From positions 18,824,243 to 18,888,242 of the forward strand of contig OX419761.1 of the NCBI GenBank assembly GCA_948567375.1: a DNA stretch of 64,000 nt, in the 5' to 3' direction. The stretch is from Lunularia cruciata (Eukaryota > Streptophyta > Marchantiopsida > Lunulariales > Lunulariaceae). Below, piece after piece: positions 11,376 to 24,015 of this stretch (position 1 is the first letter of the stretch; every line of letters begins with the position of its first letter). Made by a program: the position numbers and the translations under genes. Under the pieces are notes generated by a model that ran no database searches, had not been told where the DNA came from, and saw nothing but the letters and a program-made list of their open reading frames with translations.

Positions 11376-13505
11376 TTTTCTATTTTCTACATGTTCGAAT
11401 GCTTTCCTTCTCGTGTGATGATGTCGATGATACCAACGCAGTTGTGACAGAATCATACTTGTCAGAACTTCTTTCCAGAACGTTAAGTTAGACTAGATTT
11501 TGACCTATTTCCTCGAACGCAATCTCAATCGAGGGTATTGTTCTTCGCTTTGAAGACTCGTTTAAAAGGCCCACAATCTTGACTGTAGGTGTAATCACCC
11601 TCTTTGAAGCGTCGCTGCAGGAAAGGTTGATCTGCTTCAGAATATTCAAATACCTCTCGGTCTTTTACGGAATCTTATTTGTATAGCCACCGTCCTTGAA
11701 ACGTCTTTTCTGTTAGGTTATTTCGCTTAGATGATTTCATCTATTTCCCTGGTTAGCCAGTCTAGCCAATCTTTTCACTTTAGCAAAAGAACAACAATTG
11801 ACCAGGAAATATATTTTAGCAAGAAGGGTTCATATTCAATAAATAATCAAGTGATTTACAATGATAAGAAGAGGATAATTTATTTTGCAAGAGGTCTTAA
11901 AGTGAGATTTGGTTATTGTGGCAGTATGCTCACAAGCATTTGTAGGGATGTTACATGTCACAGTATGACATGTTTGAAGAAATCACCACTTTGGTCTAAT
12001 ATGAATTGAAGAGGAGCATGCAACCCTTTTCACAACAATCAATACTTTCTTGGAGATTTAAGATTAGTTCCAATGAGCTAGGTGGTGCACTCTTTTCAAA
12101 CAAGCATGTATTGAAGATAAGCACAACTTCAATAGATGTGTTGCTTAAACTTGTGTACTTAATGAATATTGCATAGGAATTTTTGAAACTAGATGTCATT
12201 CATTAAGGGAGTTAAAAGTACAATGGAATAACCAAAGTATAATTCTTATTTATTGACATAGATTAGTGTTTGTATTATTTTGCATGAATTTTTTAATTAA
12301 CAGATCTGATATGTGGGTAGAAAAAAATTTTTATAGAGAGATTGGATGCAAGACATGGGATTGAGACAAAGAGGAAACTAGAGTAACTATTATGCAAAAT
12401 TGTCTCGCATTCAACAGGCAAATTGGTGGACTATTGTATCCAGAAATAAAATATTCTTTTTTCTTTAGAAGTGTTCACTTGTACGTGCTTGTATTTGCTA
12501 ATTTTTCAATCTGGATATATTGTAGTCATTGGGATGTAAGTTGGTGTTTGTAAGGTGCATTGGGTTGTCCAATATGATTGAGATTCCAATTGCACTTGTG
12601 TACTATTGAGTGCTTGTGGTGTAGGTGTAAATAGTGTTGATGTCAAATAAATTTAGAATTCTTGAGTTTAATCAATTTTCAGATTCTCAAGAGTTGTTTT
12701 CAAAAATTCTCAAGAATTTTTGCTCTCAATAGATTCAATAAATGGAATTTCCTTATCAATATCCAAGGTGTTGAGTGTTGAGGTTGAGTGATCACCTTCA
12801 AGAAGGTGTCACAATTCATAGAACGTGCCACCATTTACACTATAAATTTGATACAAGGAGTATTATTTCCATTCATTTGTAAGAGGAGAATTAGGGAAAC
12901 ACATTAGGAGAGAGAGCTTTCAAAATAAACTGACAATGGAGAGAAGAACTTAGGAGAAATTGGGAGAGAAGAAGATGGAGGAAGATCATGAGAGAGGAAC
13001 TTGAGGAGGATTATGAGAGAGCAAAGAATCTCAATTTCAATTTTCCAAAGAGAGAGAGATGGTAGAAATTGGGTAAGATAAGAAGGTGATAGACCTACCT
13101 AACATGGATGATTTTCAATAAGAACCTTGGCTGATTGGTTCCCACACAATTAATAACCATATGACTTATATCAGGTTAACAAGTAGAGCATACTAAGGTG
13201 CTTGAGAGAACCATGTTGAAGGAACTCAGATAAATGACCTCATAACTTTAGGAGAAGGGGTGCTCTCCAGTGGGAGTGGCTAGAACAAACAAATCATGAA
13301 TTGGCAAATCGATTTGAGAGGCTAATCTCAATGCCCTTGGTTTGAAAGTCAACATTAGAATGGATTACCCTTGTCAATTTTAGTGCATGTTGTACTAATT
13401 TTACATTCTCAATTTGGATTTCCCATGTGTTTAGACTAGTTGTAAAACTCCCTCCATCCTACAAATAGCTATGCATCAGCTAGGGATTTTGTTGGTCTAT
13501 GTTGT
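11376..13505. other. No gene seen; purine-rich tract
   Basis: Short frames only. From about 12888 to 13071 the plus strand is strongly purine-rich, with many GAGAGA and GGAGAA runs. The A-rich, CpG-poor character from 11800 on resembles decayed retroelement leader or LTR DNA, but no terminal motif was found. Confidence 0.45.
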
Positions 13506-14043
13506 TGTAATATCATTAGCTAGATATATTATCTAGAGGTGGAAATTTGCTTGGTAACATCTTTAGGGATGTTATATATGATGATCTAAGTATATCAAAT
13601 AGAGGTGTCACCAAAAGAGTACTTCCATGAATAAGTAGAGGTTGAGATCATCTTGAAAACTTTAGAGCCAATTTTGGAGGCCTACATGAATGAATTAGGC
13701 CTTGATAAATGGAGAATTTTTATCTCTTTGAGGAAGAGAAAGTTGCCTTCACCTCTTTCTTGTCTATTGAGAGCTTTCCGACAATACCTCATCCATAATG
13801 TTCTGAGCTTGCTACAAGAAAATCCCTTTGGTCAAACTTGTTTGACCAACCAAATAGGATAAGGATTGATATGTCACCAATCCATGTATTTGATCCAAGG
13901 GTGTAGCTCCCTTTGAGTGAATCCTCTTTGCTATATAAAAAAGACAAGGTGGTCTTTTGGAGCATCAAAGTATTGGGCAATGAAACCTTGTATTTCTTCT
14001 CTTGAGTTTCTTTTTGTGTTTTTACTATCCTCAAAATATTACA
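13506..14043 (+). mobile_element. LTR-B, plus-strand copy with primer site
   Basis: A 538-bp LTR beginning TGTAATATC and ending ATATTACA. It is followed after one base by TGGTATCAAAGC (14045-14056), a primer-binding site of the initiator-tRNA-Met type, so transcription would run rightward. Its first 120 bp match the minus-strand LTR at 17426-17300 (shared AGCTAGATATATTATCT and GAGGTGTCACCAAAAGAG). A small dyad TTGGTCAAAC/GTTTGACCAA lies near 13829-13850. Confidence 0.8.
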
Positions 14044-14640
14044 ATGGTATCAAAGCAAGTGAGTGGATCATCCCTCTTGGAGGAACATAGAATAATGAGA
14101 CTAATTGATTTTGAGGGGAGAAAAGGTAGTGCAATCAATAGATTGGGTGGGATGGGATGGATGCTCTTGGAGGATAATTTTCTACACCTTGATTTTTGTT
14201 CTCAAATCCATTTCACATCAAGATTATGTACTTCTAACTTGAGCAGGTGAGAGTATATCTAGTTTACCATTTTGGAATGGAGTTCATGGACATAGTAATG
14301 AATTTGCTAAACCTATGATCCTATGTATAATGATATTAGATAGAGAGTGAGATTTGATAATTTACATTTTATTATGATACAATGGATCTGAATATATCAA
14401 ATTCTCTCACTTTCAATGTTAAAGTGGAAATTCATTATGTAGTTAGTTTGCTCAAATGTTGGAGTGGCAGTGTTGGCCATCACAGTTATTTTGGTACTTA
14501 CTCATGGACTCCTTGTTGGCAGTCAGATTTCATGTTAGAGCTACTGATCACATGGTGGAACCCACTATCACTTGCACCATTTGCCTTGTTAGATTACAAT
14601 CAAGCCACATCCACTCTAGCTAAGAGATTCTAAGTGATGT
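14044..14640 (+). mobile_element. LTR-B element leader/gag start, plus strand
   Basis: Internal sequence after the primer site. It parallels the minus-strand internal sequence just left of 16843: both contain GTGAGTGGATCATCCCTCTT-like and FNxxVExHYxV-encoding segments. No intact frame. It gives way near 14640 to the oppositely oriented copy. Confidence 0.6.
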
Positions 14641-16843
14641 TTATCAACCTTCTGTCCATTATAGCCAAATAGGCTAAACCCTAAATAGGCAATTCTTGCC
14701 TTTGTGAACTTCCTTTAACCCCAATGATCTTCCATTGGCTATTTCTCACTACTTTCTTTCTACAATCAACCATGGATTGTAGTGTACATCCATAATGTAT
14801 GCATAAGATCACCTCATAACAAGCTAACCATATCACTTGTCATTCAATTTATTCTTGATACTCTCCTATAGAGTGCTATTTTTTTAGGTAACAATTTATC
14901 TTCTTTGTTTGACCATTAGGTAGCTTTACTTCATTCTCATCCTTCTTTAGCTCCATCTCCAACCTTATTGTTACAATGCAAGAAAAAAAATTCTTTGTCA
15001 CTCCAAGGTCTATCAATACTCTCATATGATTCCCTTCTAGGACTTCATTTACGATCATCAATTGTGTATTTGTCTTCCTCAACCTCTGCACACTTGTCCC
15101 CTTCCTCCTCCCACTTCTACTCTTCTTTACTCTTGAGCCAATAAGGCTATAAGGTACAATTACTACTACTGATATTTGTTTTTCAATGTGATTTCAACAT
15201 CTTCCTCTTCAATTTGTCTTTCCATGTTATTCAAAGAGTACTTCTATGGAGGCCAAGGGATCTAGGAAGACGAGCATGACAATTGATGGATATGTGTCCA
15301 ACTTGGCCACAATTGTAACAATGTTGCTTTACTTGAGCCTCTTCTCCTCATCGGGTTCCATCCCTCTTTTCTTTGAACCCTCCTCATTCTCCTTGGATCA
15401 CTTCTCTCTATAGTCTTGGAACTGAATGTTGCTTGATTCCAGACAAATTGGTCCACCAAATGTGGTGTTTCAGCCCAATTGTGTTGAGTCGGGACTACCC
15501 CTTCATTTCTTCCAAGCACCCCTACTATTCTTTGAGCAAGGCTAATGGTTTAAAAAAATAGTGTGAGGATTTTATACCATTGCTTCTTGGCAAATGTGCT
15601 CTTTTAACCCCATTTGAAATGACCAAGAGCTTTTATTGGGCCCATATTGATTATTGCGACCTAAAAATCAAGAAATTCCTCCATGTACTCTTGTATGTTG
15701 TTCTTCTACTTCAAACCCCATAGTCTAGTTCAAGCCATCTATATGGAATCCATGGATAGAAAATTCTTTAGCAATCCTTCTTGTATTGCCATCTAAGTGA
15801 TCTTTCTTCCTTTTGCCAACATTAATCATTCACAAGCATCATACCATGTGAGGGATTTATTGGTCAAGTACCCACATGCAAAACATGCCTACAAAATGAT
15901 CAATGATCTCAATAATGAATAATTAAAAGTATTGATTCATTCTTAAAATCTAGTTTTCCAACACTCCCATAGAATGTTGTCCCTTGTAAGGCTCAATGTT
16001 GCATATCTTCTTCATCCATAGTAATAATATGACTTTATTGTTAACCAAGGTCGATGGCATTGACATGAGTGACTCTCTAGGTAATTCAGCTGTTCATATT
16101 GGGTTTCGGGATGGTTCTCCTTCTTGCCTTACTTGATCATTCTTGAAGGTACGTACTTGACTTTACAATGCCTCCATCATCATTGTGATCTCCCAAAACT
16201 TGTTTAACATTCCTTGCATTAGATTTTGCAACTATGGCTCCATGATTTGTACACACATTAAATGCTCAATTGATACTTCCTACTTCAATAGAGAGTTAAT
16301 ATGATCACTCAAGAGGGAGAACAAACTATTAGGACTACAATTGGGACCCAGAAGGTTATCACTTGTTGATAATATTTCTCACCAAAATTTTGGACTACAA
16401 AATCCCTAAACATCACTTTTGGTTTAACTATATAATGGGTTTCTACTTGAATGTTGAAAGGAAGAGAATTCATATCCATTAAATCATAAAAAATGGAGAT
16501 TATCAAGTATCACTCTCTATTATATATCAGCATAGGTAGAATCACCAAGTTTGGTAAATTCATTGTTATGTCCATGACTTTTGCTCCAAAATGGAAAATG
16601 AGATATACTCTCACTTTCTCACACTAGATGTACATAATCTTGATGTAGAATGAATTCAAGAACATAAACCAAGGTATAGGAAATTTTCTTCCAAGAATGT
16701 CCATCCCGTCTTCTCTCCAAAATACCCCAATCTATAGATTGCACTATGTTTTCTCTCCTCAAAATTACTCAATCTCAATAGCTCAAGTTCCTCCAAGAGG
16801 GATGATCCATTCTCTTGGATTAAAAAACCTACTCTAATACCAT
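14641..16843 (-). pseudogene. LTR-B element gag-protease relic, minus strand
   Basis: Read on the minus strand from the primer-site remnant (complement of 16831-16842) leftward. Broken gag frames are followed by an intact-looking zinc knuckle CYNCGQVGHISINC near 15265-15310 (CX2CX4HX4C), then a retropepsin-like frame (14876-15091) with MRVLIDLGVTKNFFS, where the usual Ser after the catalytic Asp is Leu. The element is cut off near 14640 before RT. A Ty3/gypsy gag-PR relic. Confidence 0.65.
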
Positions 16844-17426
16844 TTTAATCTTCCAAGGATAGGATAACCCTCAAGAGAAACACAAGGTTTCAGCTATTAG
16901 TACTCCGATACTCCAAAGGAGTACCTTGTCTTTATTATATAACAAAGAGGATCCGCCTCAAAAGGAGCTCCAACCTTGGATCAGACACATTGATTGGTGA
17001 TATGTTAGTGAGCTCTACCCTTAAATAAGTTGTATAGATGGGTGACATGTTGATCCTTGTCATATCTAGTTGGTCATAAAAGTTTAAGCACAGGGAATCT
17101 TTGGAAAATCTTGTTATAAGAAGCTTAGAATAGCATGGGTGAGGTAGGATTGGAAAGCTCTTGATGAGACAAAAATTGGGGATGAAGGTAAAACCTTTCC
17201 TTTCAAAGGGGGACCATTTAAAATTTCAAGGTCTAATTCATCCACTTAGGTCTCCAAAATTAATTGTGAAGTTTTCAAGGTGTTTTCTACATTTGCACTA
17301 TTTGTGGAAGTACTCTTTTGGTGACACCTCTATCTGATCTACTTGAACCATGATATATGATATTCTTCTAGATATTACCAAGCCAATTTTCACCTCCAGA
17401 TAATATATCTAGCTAACAGTATTACA
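16844..17426 (-). mobile_element. LTR-B, minus-strand copy
   Basis: A 583-bp LTR homologous in reverse to 13506-14043. It begins on the minus strand with TGTAATACTG at 17426 and ends next to a primer-site remnant at 16831-16842. Its right edge cuts an OTA-type RT at 17427. Confidence 0.75.
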
Positions 17427-18075
17427 ATTTTCCAATGAAAGGTTCAAACACCTTATTCATGAACCATTGGAATCTGACTATAGCATTACAAAGTCCAAAA
17501 GGCATGATGTTGAAAGCATAATTTCACCAAGGTGGTGTGAATGTTATGAGTTTTTTATGCTTTGGTGCAATCTTGATTTGGCTGTAGCCACTATAATCAT
17601 CTCCAAAACTATACATATCATGACCTGCAACAAACTCCAAAATCTCATCAATGAATGGCAAGGGGTAGTATTCCTTTGTGGTAACAACATTGAACTTCTT
17701 GTAATCAACATATACCCAAAGCTTGACATTCTTCTTCTTCACAATCACAATTGGAAACACCCTTTTTGAATTCTCCACCTCAAAAATAATTTTTGTCTCC
17801 TTGAGCTTATCAATCTCCTCCTTCACAACCAAAGCTGTTGGTGGGTTAATATGATGTTGCTTTTGGTGGATTGAACTTGCATGTGAATCCACCTTTACAT
17901 GGTTTTCCTCCAAGGTGATTTCCTTGAGATTAAAAGCAAACACATGGATAAACTTACAAAAAATCTCCTTAAATCTTACCTTCTCCTCCTTGGTAACATT
18001 TGGACCATACTTGAGAGTAGATAGTCTACTCTCTATCTCTTCTAGTGTCAATGCTGATTTATTCAGGTCTTTCAA
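17427..18075 (-). pseudogene. OTA-type Ty3/gypsy RT relic
   Basis: The frame at 17524-18075 (183 codons, minus) carries the RT N-terminal series: PPTALVVKEEIDKL, a VFPIVIVKKKNVKLWVYVDY block, YYPLPFIDEILEFVAGH, then the YSFGDDYSGYSQI box and ITFTPPW. After one stop, the same strand continues with FNIMPFGLCNA down to 17430 and is then cut by LTR-B. The FIDEIL and DDYSGY wording is typical of the OTA (Tat/Athila-like) branch rather than chromoviruses. The YxDD box itself is missing. Confidence 0.75.
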
Positions 18076-18493
18076 AACCTCTAGCTAGGCACAAACTCCA
18101 TATCATACAAGGTATACACATCAAAATCAGATTTAGAGTTATCTTCCTCCAATGAGGTATCTTCTTCCATATGTTTGTGTCCAAAACTAAAGCACCTTCT
18201 TTTAAATCCAATTTGCAATAATCAAAAGCTAGCGTATCTGAATGTGAAGGATGATTGGTCTTGGTTATAGGTAACATGATGGTTTGATAGCCCAATTCTC
18301 AAGTACCCTTTATTTCATCTAACAATTGTGAGTGTTGCTCTTAACCATAACTTCCCTAGTAGCAAATCATAACTTGCATCATTCAAGACTTGGAAAGTCA
18401 TGAGATTTTGAACTCCCATAACCAATGCTATCACTTGGTCTATCACACCCACCGATCTAACTTATTGCTTGTTTACCTCTTCACTACAAATAT

Positions 18494-18721
18494 TTAAGGT
18501 CTAAAGTATATCATACTCAACTTCTTCATCAACTTTTCTAACATGATGTTTATTGCAGATCCTCCATCAACAAGTGCATCCTTGCTGCTACAACCATTCA
18601 CCCTTGCATCAATCTTGGAGGCATATTCACAAGCCTCCCATGGTGCTACTTTTGCATCTAGCACCCTTATTGATACTAGAGCCTTTGCTTTCTTCTTTCT
18701 CTTGCTCCTTATAGAACTCAA
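18494..18721 (-). pseudogene. OTA-type retropepsin relic
   Basis: Contains ALVDGGSAINIM followed by LEKLMKKL, the retropepsin active-site region of OTA elements (here Asp-Gly-Gly). Upstream within the frame is a KIDARVNG-like linker. It lies between gag and RT in the correct order on the minus strand. Confidence 0.65.
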
Positions 18722-18828
18722 ACCACCTATAAATCATTCCTCAAGGAACAATTTAAAGCAATCAATTGACCCATTATGATGTTGGCCTTGTGACCAAAAA
18801 CAACCTCCAACACATTATAGCTCCATTG

Positions 18829-20063
18829 TTACTTTGAGATCAAGGAATCATCCATCCACAATTTCTTCCTTGGAGTCTTTGTTGATGGTATTGAACTAGT
18901 AGTGCAAGTACTCTTTGTGGGAATTGGACTATCCTTGCTAGGAATGAAATTTTTAAGATGATTGTATATCATCAACAATATATACTCTCTTCTTCTCTTG
19001 TGCCAAAAGCTCCAAGTTAAGACCTTTGGAGTGTGAGCATTCTTTTTTCTCATACTTGCTTTCCACCACATATTAAATGCTATCTCCTTACCTCTATTTT
19101 TCATAGGAGGTATTTGGGCTTCACTGCCTCTTTCCTTATCTCTATTTGCCCCCTCATAACCCCTTCCTCCATGATACATGTAATTTGGCAACTCCTTTGG
19201 ATCCAATCTCTACCTCCACAATCAAAACAATTTCTATCATGGAAATTGGTAGTTGGTTGGTGTCCTCTATATGAATAGTTTCTATAACCCCTAGGCCCTC
19301 TCCCAACATTCTGGTCCAGCTCTCTCTTCTTCCATAGTTGCACTACAAGTTCATCTTAAGATCTATAAGTTGTTCCATGATAGTTTGAAGGGATCTTTTG
19401 GCAGAGATGCAAGGACAAGAACAACTATTACTTGTGGTGCAACTATTACTTTCTACCAAAGGATCAGGAGCCCCACCATACTTGTAGACTTTTGAAGGAT
19501 GCACAACCTCCTCACCACCATATCATTCTTATCTCCTTCCAAAATCTCTTCCCTACAAATTGCAATCTTGATAGCTTCTACATTGGAAGAAGATTTCTCA
19601 TATCTCACTTTGCTTTGCATGTGTGCTTTCAAATTTTCACAAAATTCTTGGTGAGCATGGTTCTTATCTCAATCATGGTAGTCTCCACATCATCCCACAC
19701 TTCCTTAACACTATGTGGAACTTAGACTCTAACTTATCCACTCTTTTTGTATAGATTTCTCACTTTCTCTCCATCTCCTTGCTTGAGGAAGGTAACCTCA
19801 CTCATCAATCTCTCATAGCTCTCATCTGGAAGAAAGTTCTCAATGAGTGCTATAGTCAAATTCTCATAATAATCCTCTTGCACATCTCTTTTCTCTCTTT
19901 GGTATTCCAACTCATACCATGTGAGAGCTACATCCTCAAAGAAATCTGGTAATAATGAGGCCCACTCATTCTTTCTCCTCTCATTGTTTCCTATGCAATC
20001 TCTCTTGAAGTCTATCACAAAATTCTCCACATTCTTGCCAAAGAAAACTAAAAGTTTCTCCAT
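18829..20063 (-). pseudogene. OTA-type gag relic
   Basis: Several minus frames. 19734-20063 holds the capsid part (FVIDFKRDCIG, ASLLPDFFEDVALTWYELEYQ, YYENLTIALIENFLPDESY, FLKQGDGEKVRNLYKK), and 19101-19343 holds a knuckle remnant CFDCGGRDWIQRSC in which the His position is Trp. Frameshifts separate the parts. The 5' LTR of this element was not identified with certainty. Confidence 0.65.
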
Positions 20064-21531
20064 CTTAGCCTCTCACTACCTTTCTTTTCTCTCTAATTTT
20101 TTTGTTTATTTGCTCTCTCACCCTATAATTAATAGAGTATATACATGACTAGTACCATTTGAGAGTAGTCCAATCTAGATAATAAAGAGGTTTCAGGTTG
20201 CTCCATGATTTTTTGGCATAATCAAATCCAAAGGTGCAAAGTAAGCAAATTCTCATGGATATTTTATCCACATTTGAAAGATTATTTCCATCACTAATCT
20301 TTAGAACTTTCTTAGCAAAGTGGTAGTTTCTTTGTACCAATATTATGACTCTTTCCAAGATCCCTTACCAAGGTTTCTTGCAATGTAACTACTCCTTTAC
20401 ATTCATGGCTCTTTAGATTTCCTTCCACTTCACAAACCTCACAGAACTCTTTGGTTCTAGATCTCCTTCCTCCCAATCTTAGAGAAGAAGTTCAAACATG
20501 CAATCCCAAGTCAAGTAAGCATCTCATTTCTCTAAATCTTTTGCTCTCAAACTCAATAAACATGAACTTGCCTTGTGTCCAGTCTCTCCACATAAGAAGC
20601 ATTTAAAATCACTCTTTCCTCCAAACATGAAGGTCATTGAATCATCTCAACACTCTCATCAAATTCTACTCTAAACTCTCCTTTCTTCAAATCAACCACT
20701 ACTATCGCTTCAACCCCCCACATAACCTTAATTTCTACTCTTGATGGCCATCCATACTCCCAAGATGAGTCAAAACACTCAAATATGCTTTTGGTTGAAC
20801 CAACATTCCTCATTTATGAGGACGTAACTCTCTTGAAATGACACCTCCTCACAATGTCAACCAATTCTCCAAAATTATAACCCTTTCTCCTTTAAAGAAT
20901 TTCACGCTTGATTAACATCCCAATTTGTCATCCCCTATAAAATTTTGGCTTTTTTCATTGAGCCATTTGGCCTACGCATCTTTCTATTTAGCACATATCT
21001 TTTAGATTTGATCTAGAAATCACTCCCTTCACTTTAGAAAATCATAACTTCTCCTGAAAAAATTGTCTTTCCTTAATTATTAGGCCAGACTGTAAAATAT
21101 TTTGCATTAAATTTTCCTGAAATTTTTTTAAAATATGTGTATAAATTAAAAATGAAGAAATGGAAAACTCTATACAAAATTCCAAAGACTGTATAATTTG
21201 CAGGAATAGTTTACCCTACCACCTTACAATAATTTTAAGTGTCCCAACTAAAAGATATTCCAATCTATCCTCTTTGAAAATTTCAAGTCCAAATCTCAAA
21301 CTTGAGGTTTTGCCCAAAATCACCGCAATCTCCAAAATTTGCAATCCACCTCATACAATCTCTCCAAATCCCCTCATGTGTATAATATGTATAATTTCAC
21401 CTCTAAAACATCATAATGAATTACAAGCTATAAAAATAGATCCAAGTTCTCATAGCCTCCTTCTACCTAATATGTATTTGTACATAGAACATTATCTTAC
21501 CTTAGAAAGGCCTCAACAATAGAACCAAAAA
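20064..21531. other. Probable gag leader and unassigned sequence
   Basis: No recognisable coding region. A long untranslated leader of the minus-strand OTA element would be expected here, but no clear primer site was found. The minus strand just left of 21532 reads tttttggttctattgttgag, which I cannot match to a tRNA end. Confidence 0.4.
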
Positions 21532-22232
21532 TGCGAGCCAACTTGTCTCTCACTCAAGATGAATCTCTAATGGCTATTAAGGTAGCACACCATGCACTAA
21601 GAAAGCAAGGAACCCCAAATCCATCACACTCTTCCAAAGCTAGAACTCCAAGGAACCTCCAATACTCAACACATTGCTCACTAGAGAACTCAATGAGAGA
21701 GAGATAGTTGCAAATGAAAGGATGATGAGTAATTCTTCACCCCTAGCTTATATATTGAAAAACATTTTATACACCAAAGTTATGAATTACCTAGTAACTC
21801 AAGTTACTAGGCTAAAAGTCAAATAAAGTCAAAAAGTCTAAAGGAATATCCAAGCACATAGGAATAATCCCATGAGTATATGGTCTATCCTCACCTATCA
21901 ACTAAGTCAAGGATTCCTTCACATGGGCTATCCTTGAACTATATCAAAAATATGCACCAACAAATTTTGTGGGCCTAAGTGTTCTTAATTCTTTCCTCAA
22001 AGTCAAATAACTAGGAATAATTCCAAGTCAATACACTAGAAGATAAAATAGTAGTGTTCACTCTTTTCCATTCCTCTAGAATAGTGTCACCTCTATCTTG
22101 ACTAAGACTAACTCTAGCTAATCATGACTAATACATAAGTTTAGCTAAACTCCATATAGATAATATTTTTCCACCACTTGCAATACCAAACATAATATCC
22201 CTATAGCATAAACATGCAACAATGGATGTTAT
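21532..22232. repeat. LTR-C-like dispersed repeat, copy 1
   Basis: About 700 bp homologous to 25599-26500. Shared landmarks in order: TTGTCTCTCACTCAAGATGA, GTAGCACACCATG, CTAGAGAACTCAATGAGAGA, TAACTCAAGTTACTAGGC, CAAGGATTCCTTCACATGGG, AGTGTCACCTCTATCTTG-like, and an end near GGATGTTATA. TG at the start and a TTACA-like end suggest a solo LTR. Orientation is not settled. Confidence 0.6.
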
Positions 22233-23389
22233 AGCACACATGCACACCCTATGAAGAATTTGCCTTTGGAATGAACTAATCAATCTAGTGATGATCTTCA
22301 GTACATATCAATTGTAAGTTACTACTCATACATATACATATATTGCAAAGTGAAGAGGAGTTGGTATTTTGTGAATGAGATGTGCATGTATAATCAGAAT
22401 TAGGGTACACATGAAAGAGCAAGTGGGAAATCCACAAGAGTGTGTGAAATCATCAATTTAATTGAAGCATGTGAGAATGCAAGAATAGTCTAGAGGATGG
22501 GAAATTACAAGAGAATCATTCACTTAGATCATTACTTAAGAGTGTTAACCTCTAAGTGACTCTTGATTAGAAGTAATTAGGATTAGAATTTCTTGAATTA
22601 GAAGAAACCATTCCTTAACTCCAAGCAAGGGAGTATGAGAATTGAAAGCAATAGGAGAAATCAACCCTGATCAATGCACTACAAGCTGAGCTTGGTGGTA
22701 GATTGAGCATGGGAATAGAAAGTGGGAGTAGAAATTGAGTGGTGCTTGTAGCACCCAACAATAGAGCTATAAATAAGGTACAAGGAGAGCAGCCATATCC
22801 TTAAAGGGGGATGTACAAGGAACAACCTACCATTGACTATGTTTGCTTGTTATATTAGTGCTCAGTTACTAGATTAGTGATGTACCCAATTCAAATTAGT
22901 GATTTAACCAAAGATAGCATACTTTTACTTGAGAACTCAATGGTAAGCATCACATGCAAGTGGCTTTGAGAGATAGCTAGAATAGGAAAAGGAGATCAAG
23001 AACAGAGATTCCAAGACCAAGGTAAGTCTTCTAGGTGCTAGTGACAAAATATTGCAATTTTTGGAATTATGCAAGATACACTTAGGAGTCCAATGGTAGC
23101 AAGCATTGAACTTTATCATAGTGAATACATTGACTTCCTTGGAAGGGTGACATGGTTGTGAAAGGTGAATTTTTTGAGGTGGGGTTTGGACTAGAGTGTG
23201 TGGCTTAGTATGCACAATTGCAGATCTACTTTAGTAGTAGATAAGCTCTCTTCACATTTGCTATTTGTTTCTTTTTTGTGATTTTTTGTTTGCTATTCTT
23301 CCTTTCTTTCCTTTTGGCTTTGGATTTATAGTATCTATTTGAGCCCTTTCATATTTTGACTATGTGGTTTTCTTTGTCTTCTTGGGTTA
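22233..23389. other. No gene seen
   Basis: AT-rich, CpG-poor, short frames only. Homology to LINE-A may begin as early as about 23290 but is only clear from 23390. Confidence 0.5.
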
Positions 23390-24015
23390 GGATGTATTGT
23401 ATAGCTTTTTATGATGCCTCCATTTTGTTCTTTAGCACAAGTAGCTAGAAGAACAACCATCGGTGATGCTCTTCATCTAGCACCTTATGTAAATTTAAGG
23501 AGTGGATCAAGGTGTAAACTATTTTAATACACACCCACAATGGCTTAGATTCATCTTAAAAGAGTCACCTCTATCCCTTACCACAACCTCCACCTTCTCC
23601 AAGAGTAGAACCTACCCTAAATGATTCTCCTTTAGAGAATCTGCACCTATAGACACACCTCTTCTTCATCTTCCCACCATAATCTCTCTCCCAAATCTAC
23701 AACCTGACCACCACTATAAGACTCACCACTACTACTAGAACAAACTCCTCTTCTTATACCCCTAGCATGTTCATACACACTACCTTGTCAATGATATGCA
23801 TAGTCTTGTCTTGATTGCTTGGAGGTGAGGACTGGTCTAGCATAGCATTTGAGGTATGCTAAATGCCTATGGGTGTTGATAGCATTTGTGCCCACCCTCA
23901 AACCCTCTTTGTACTCCTATCTTCTCTTTATAAGCATTAGATAAGGAGTTATACCTTATGAAGTCCTTCTTTGCTCATGCTTTATTCTACTCTCTATGTT
24001 TATTGGTAGGAGGGG
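23390..24015 (+). mobile_element. LINE-A copy 1, segment 1 (5' ORF region)
   Basis: Homologous to the reverse complement of about 50170-51400. Shared landmarks are ATGCCTCCATTT, GGTCTAGCATAGCATT, ATGCCTAT followed by GTTTGCCCAC-like sequence, and TTTGCTCATGC near the break. No intact frame; the encoded region lies before RT. It is cut at 24016 by chromovirus G2. Confidence 0.6.

Noticed and set aside
12888..13071. Purine-rich GAGAGA tract as a possible polypurine tract or CRISPR-like array
   Set aside because: No LTR start follows it and no regular repeat-spacer spacing exists; it is low-complexity sequence.
20341..20380. Minus-strand TTGGTACAAAG near 20320 as the primer site of the OTA element
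   Set aside because: It does not match a tRNA 3' end well and no LTR end adjoins it.
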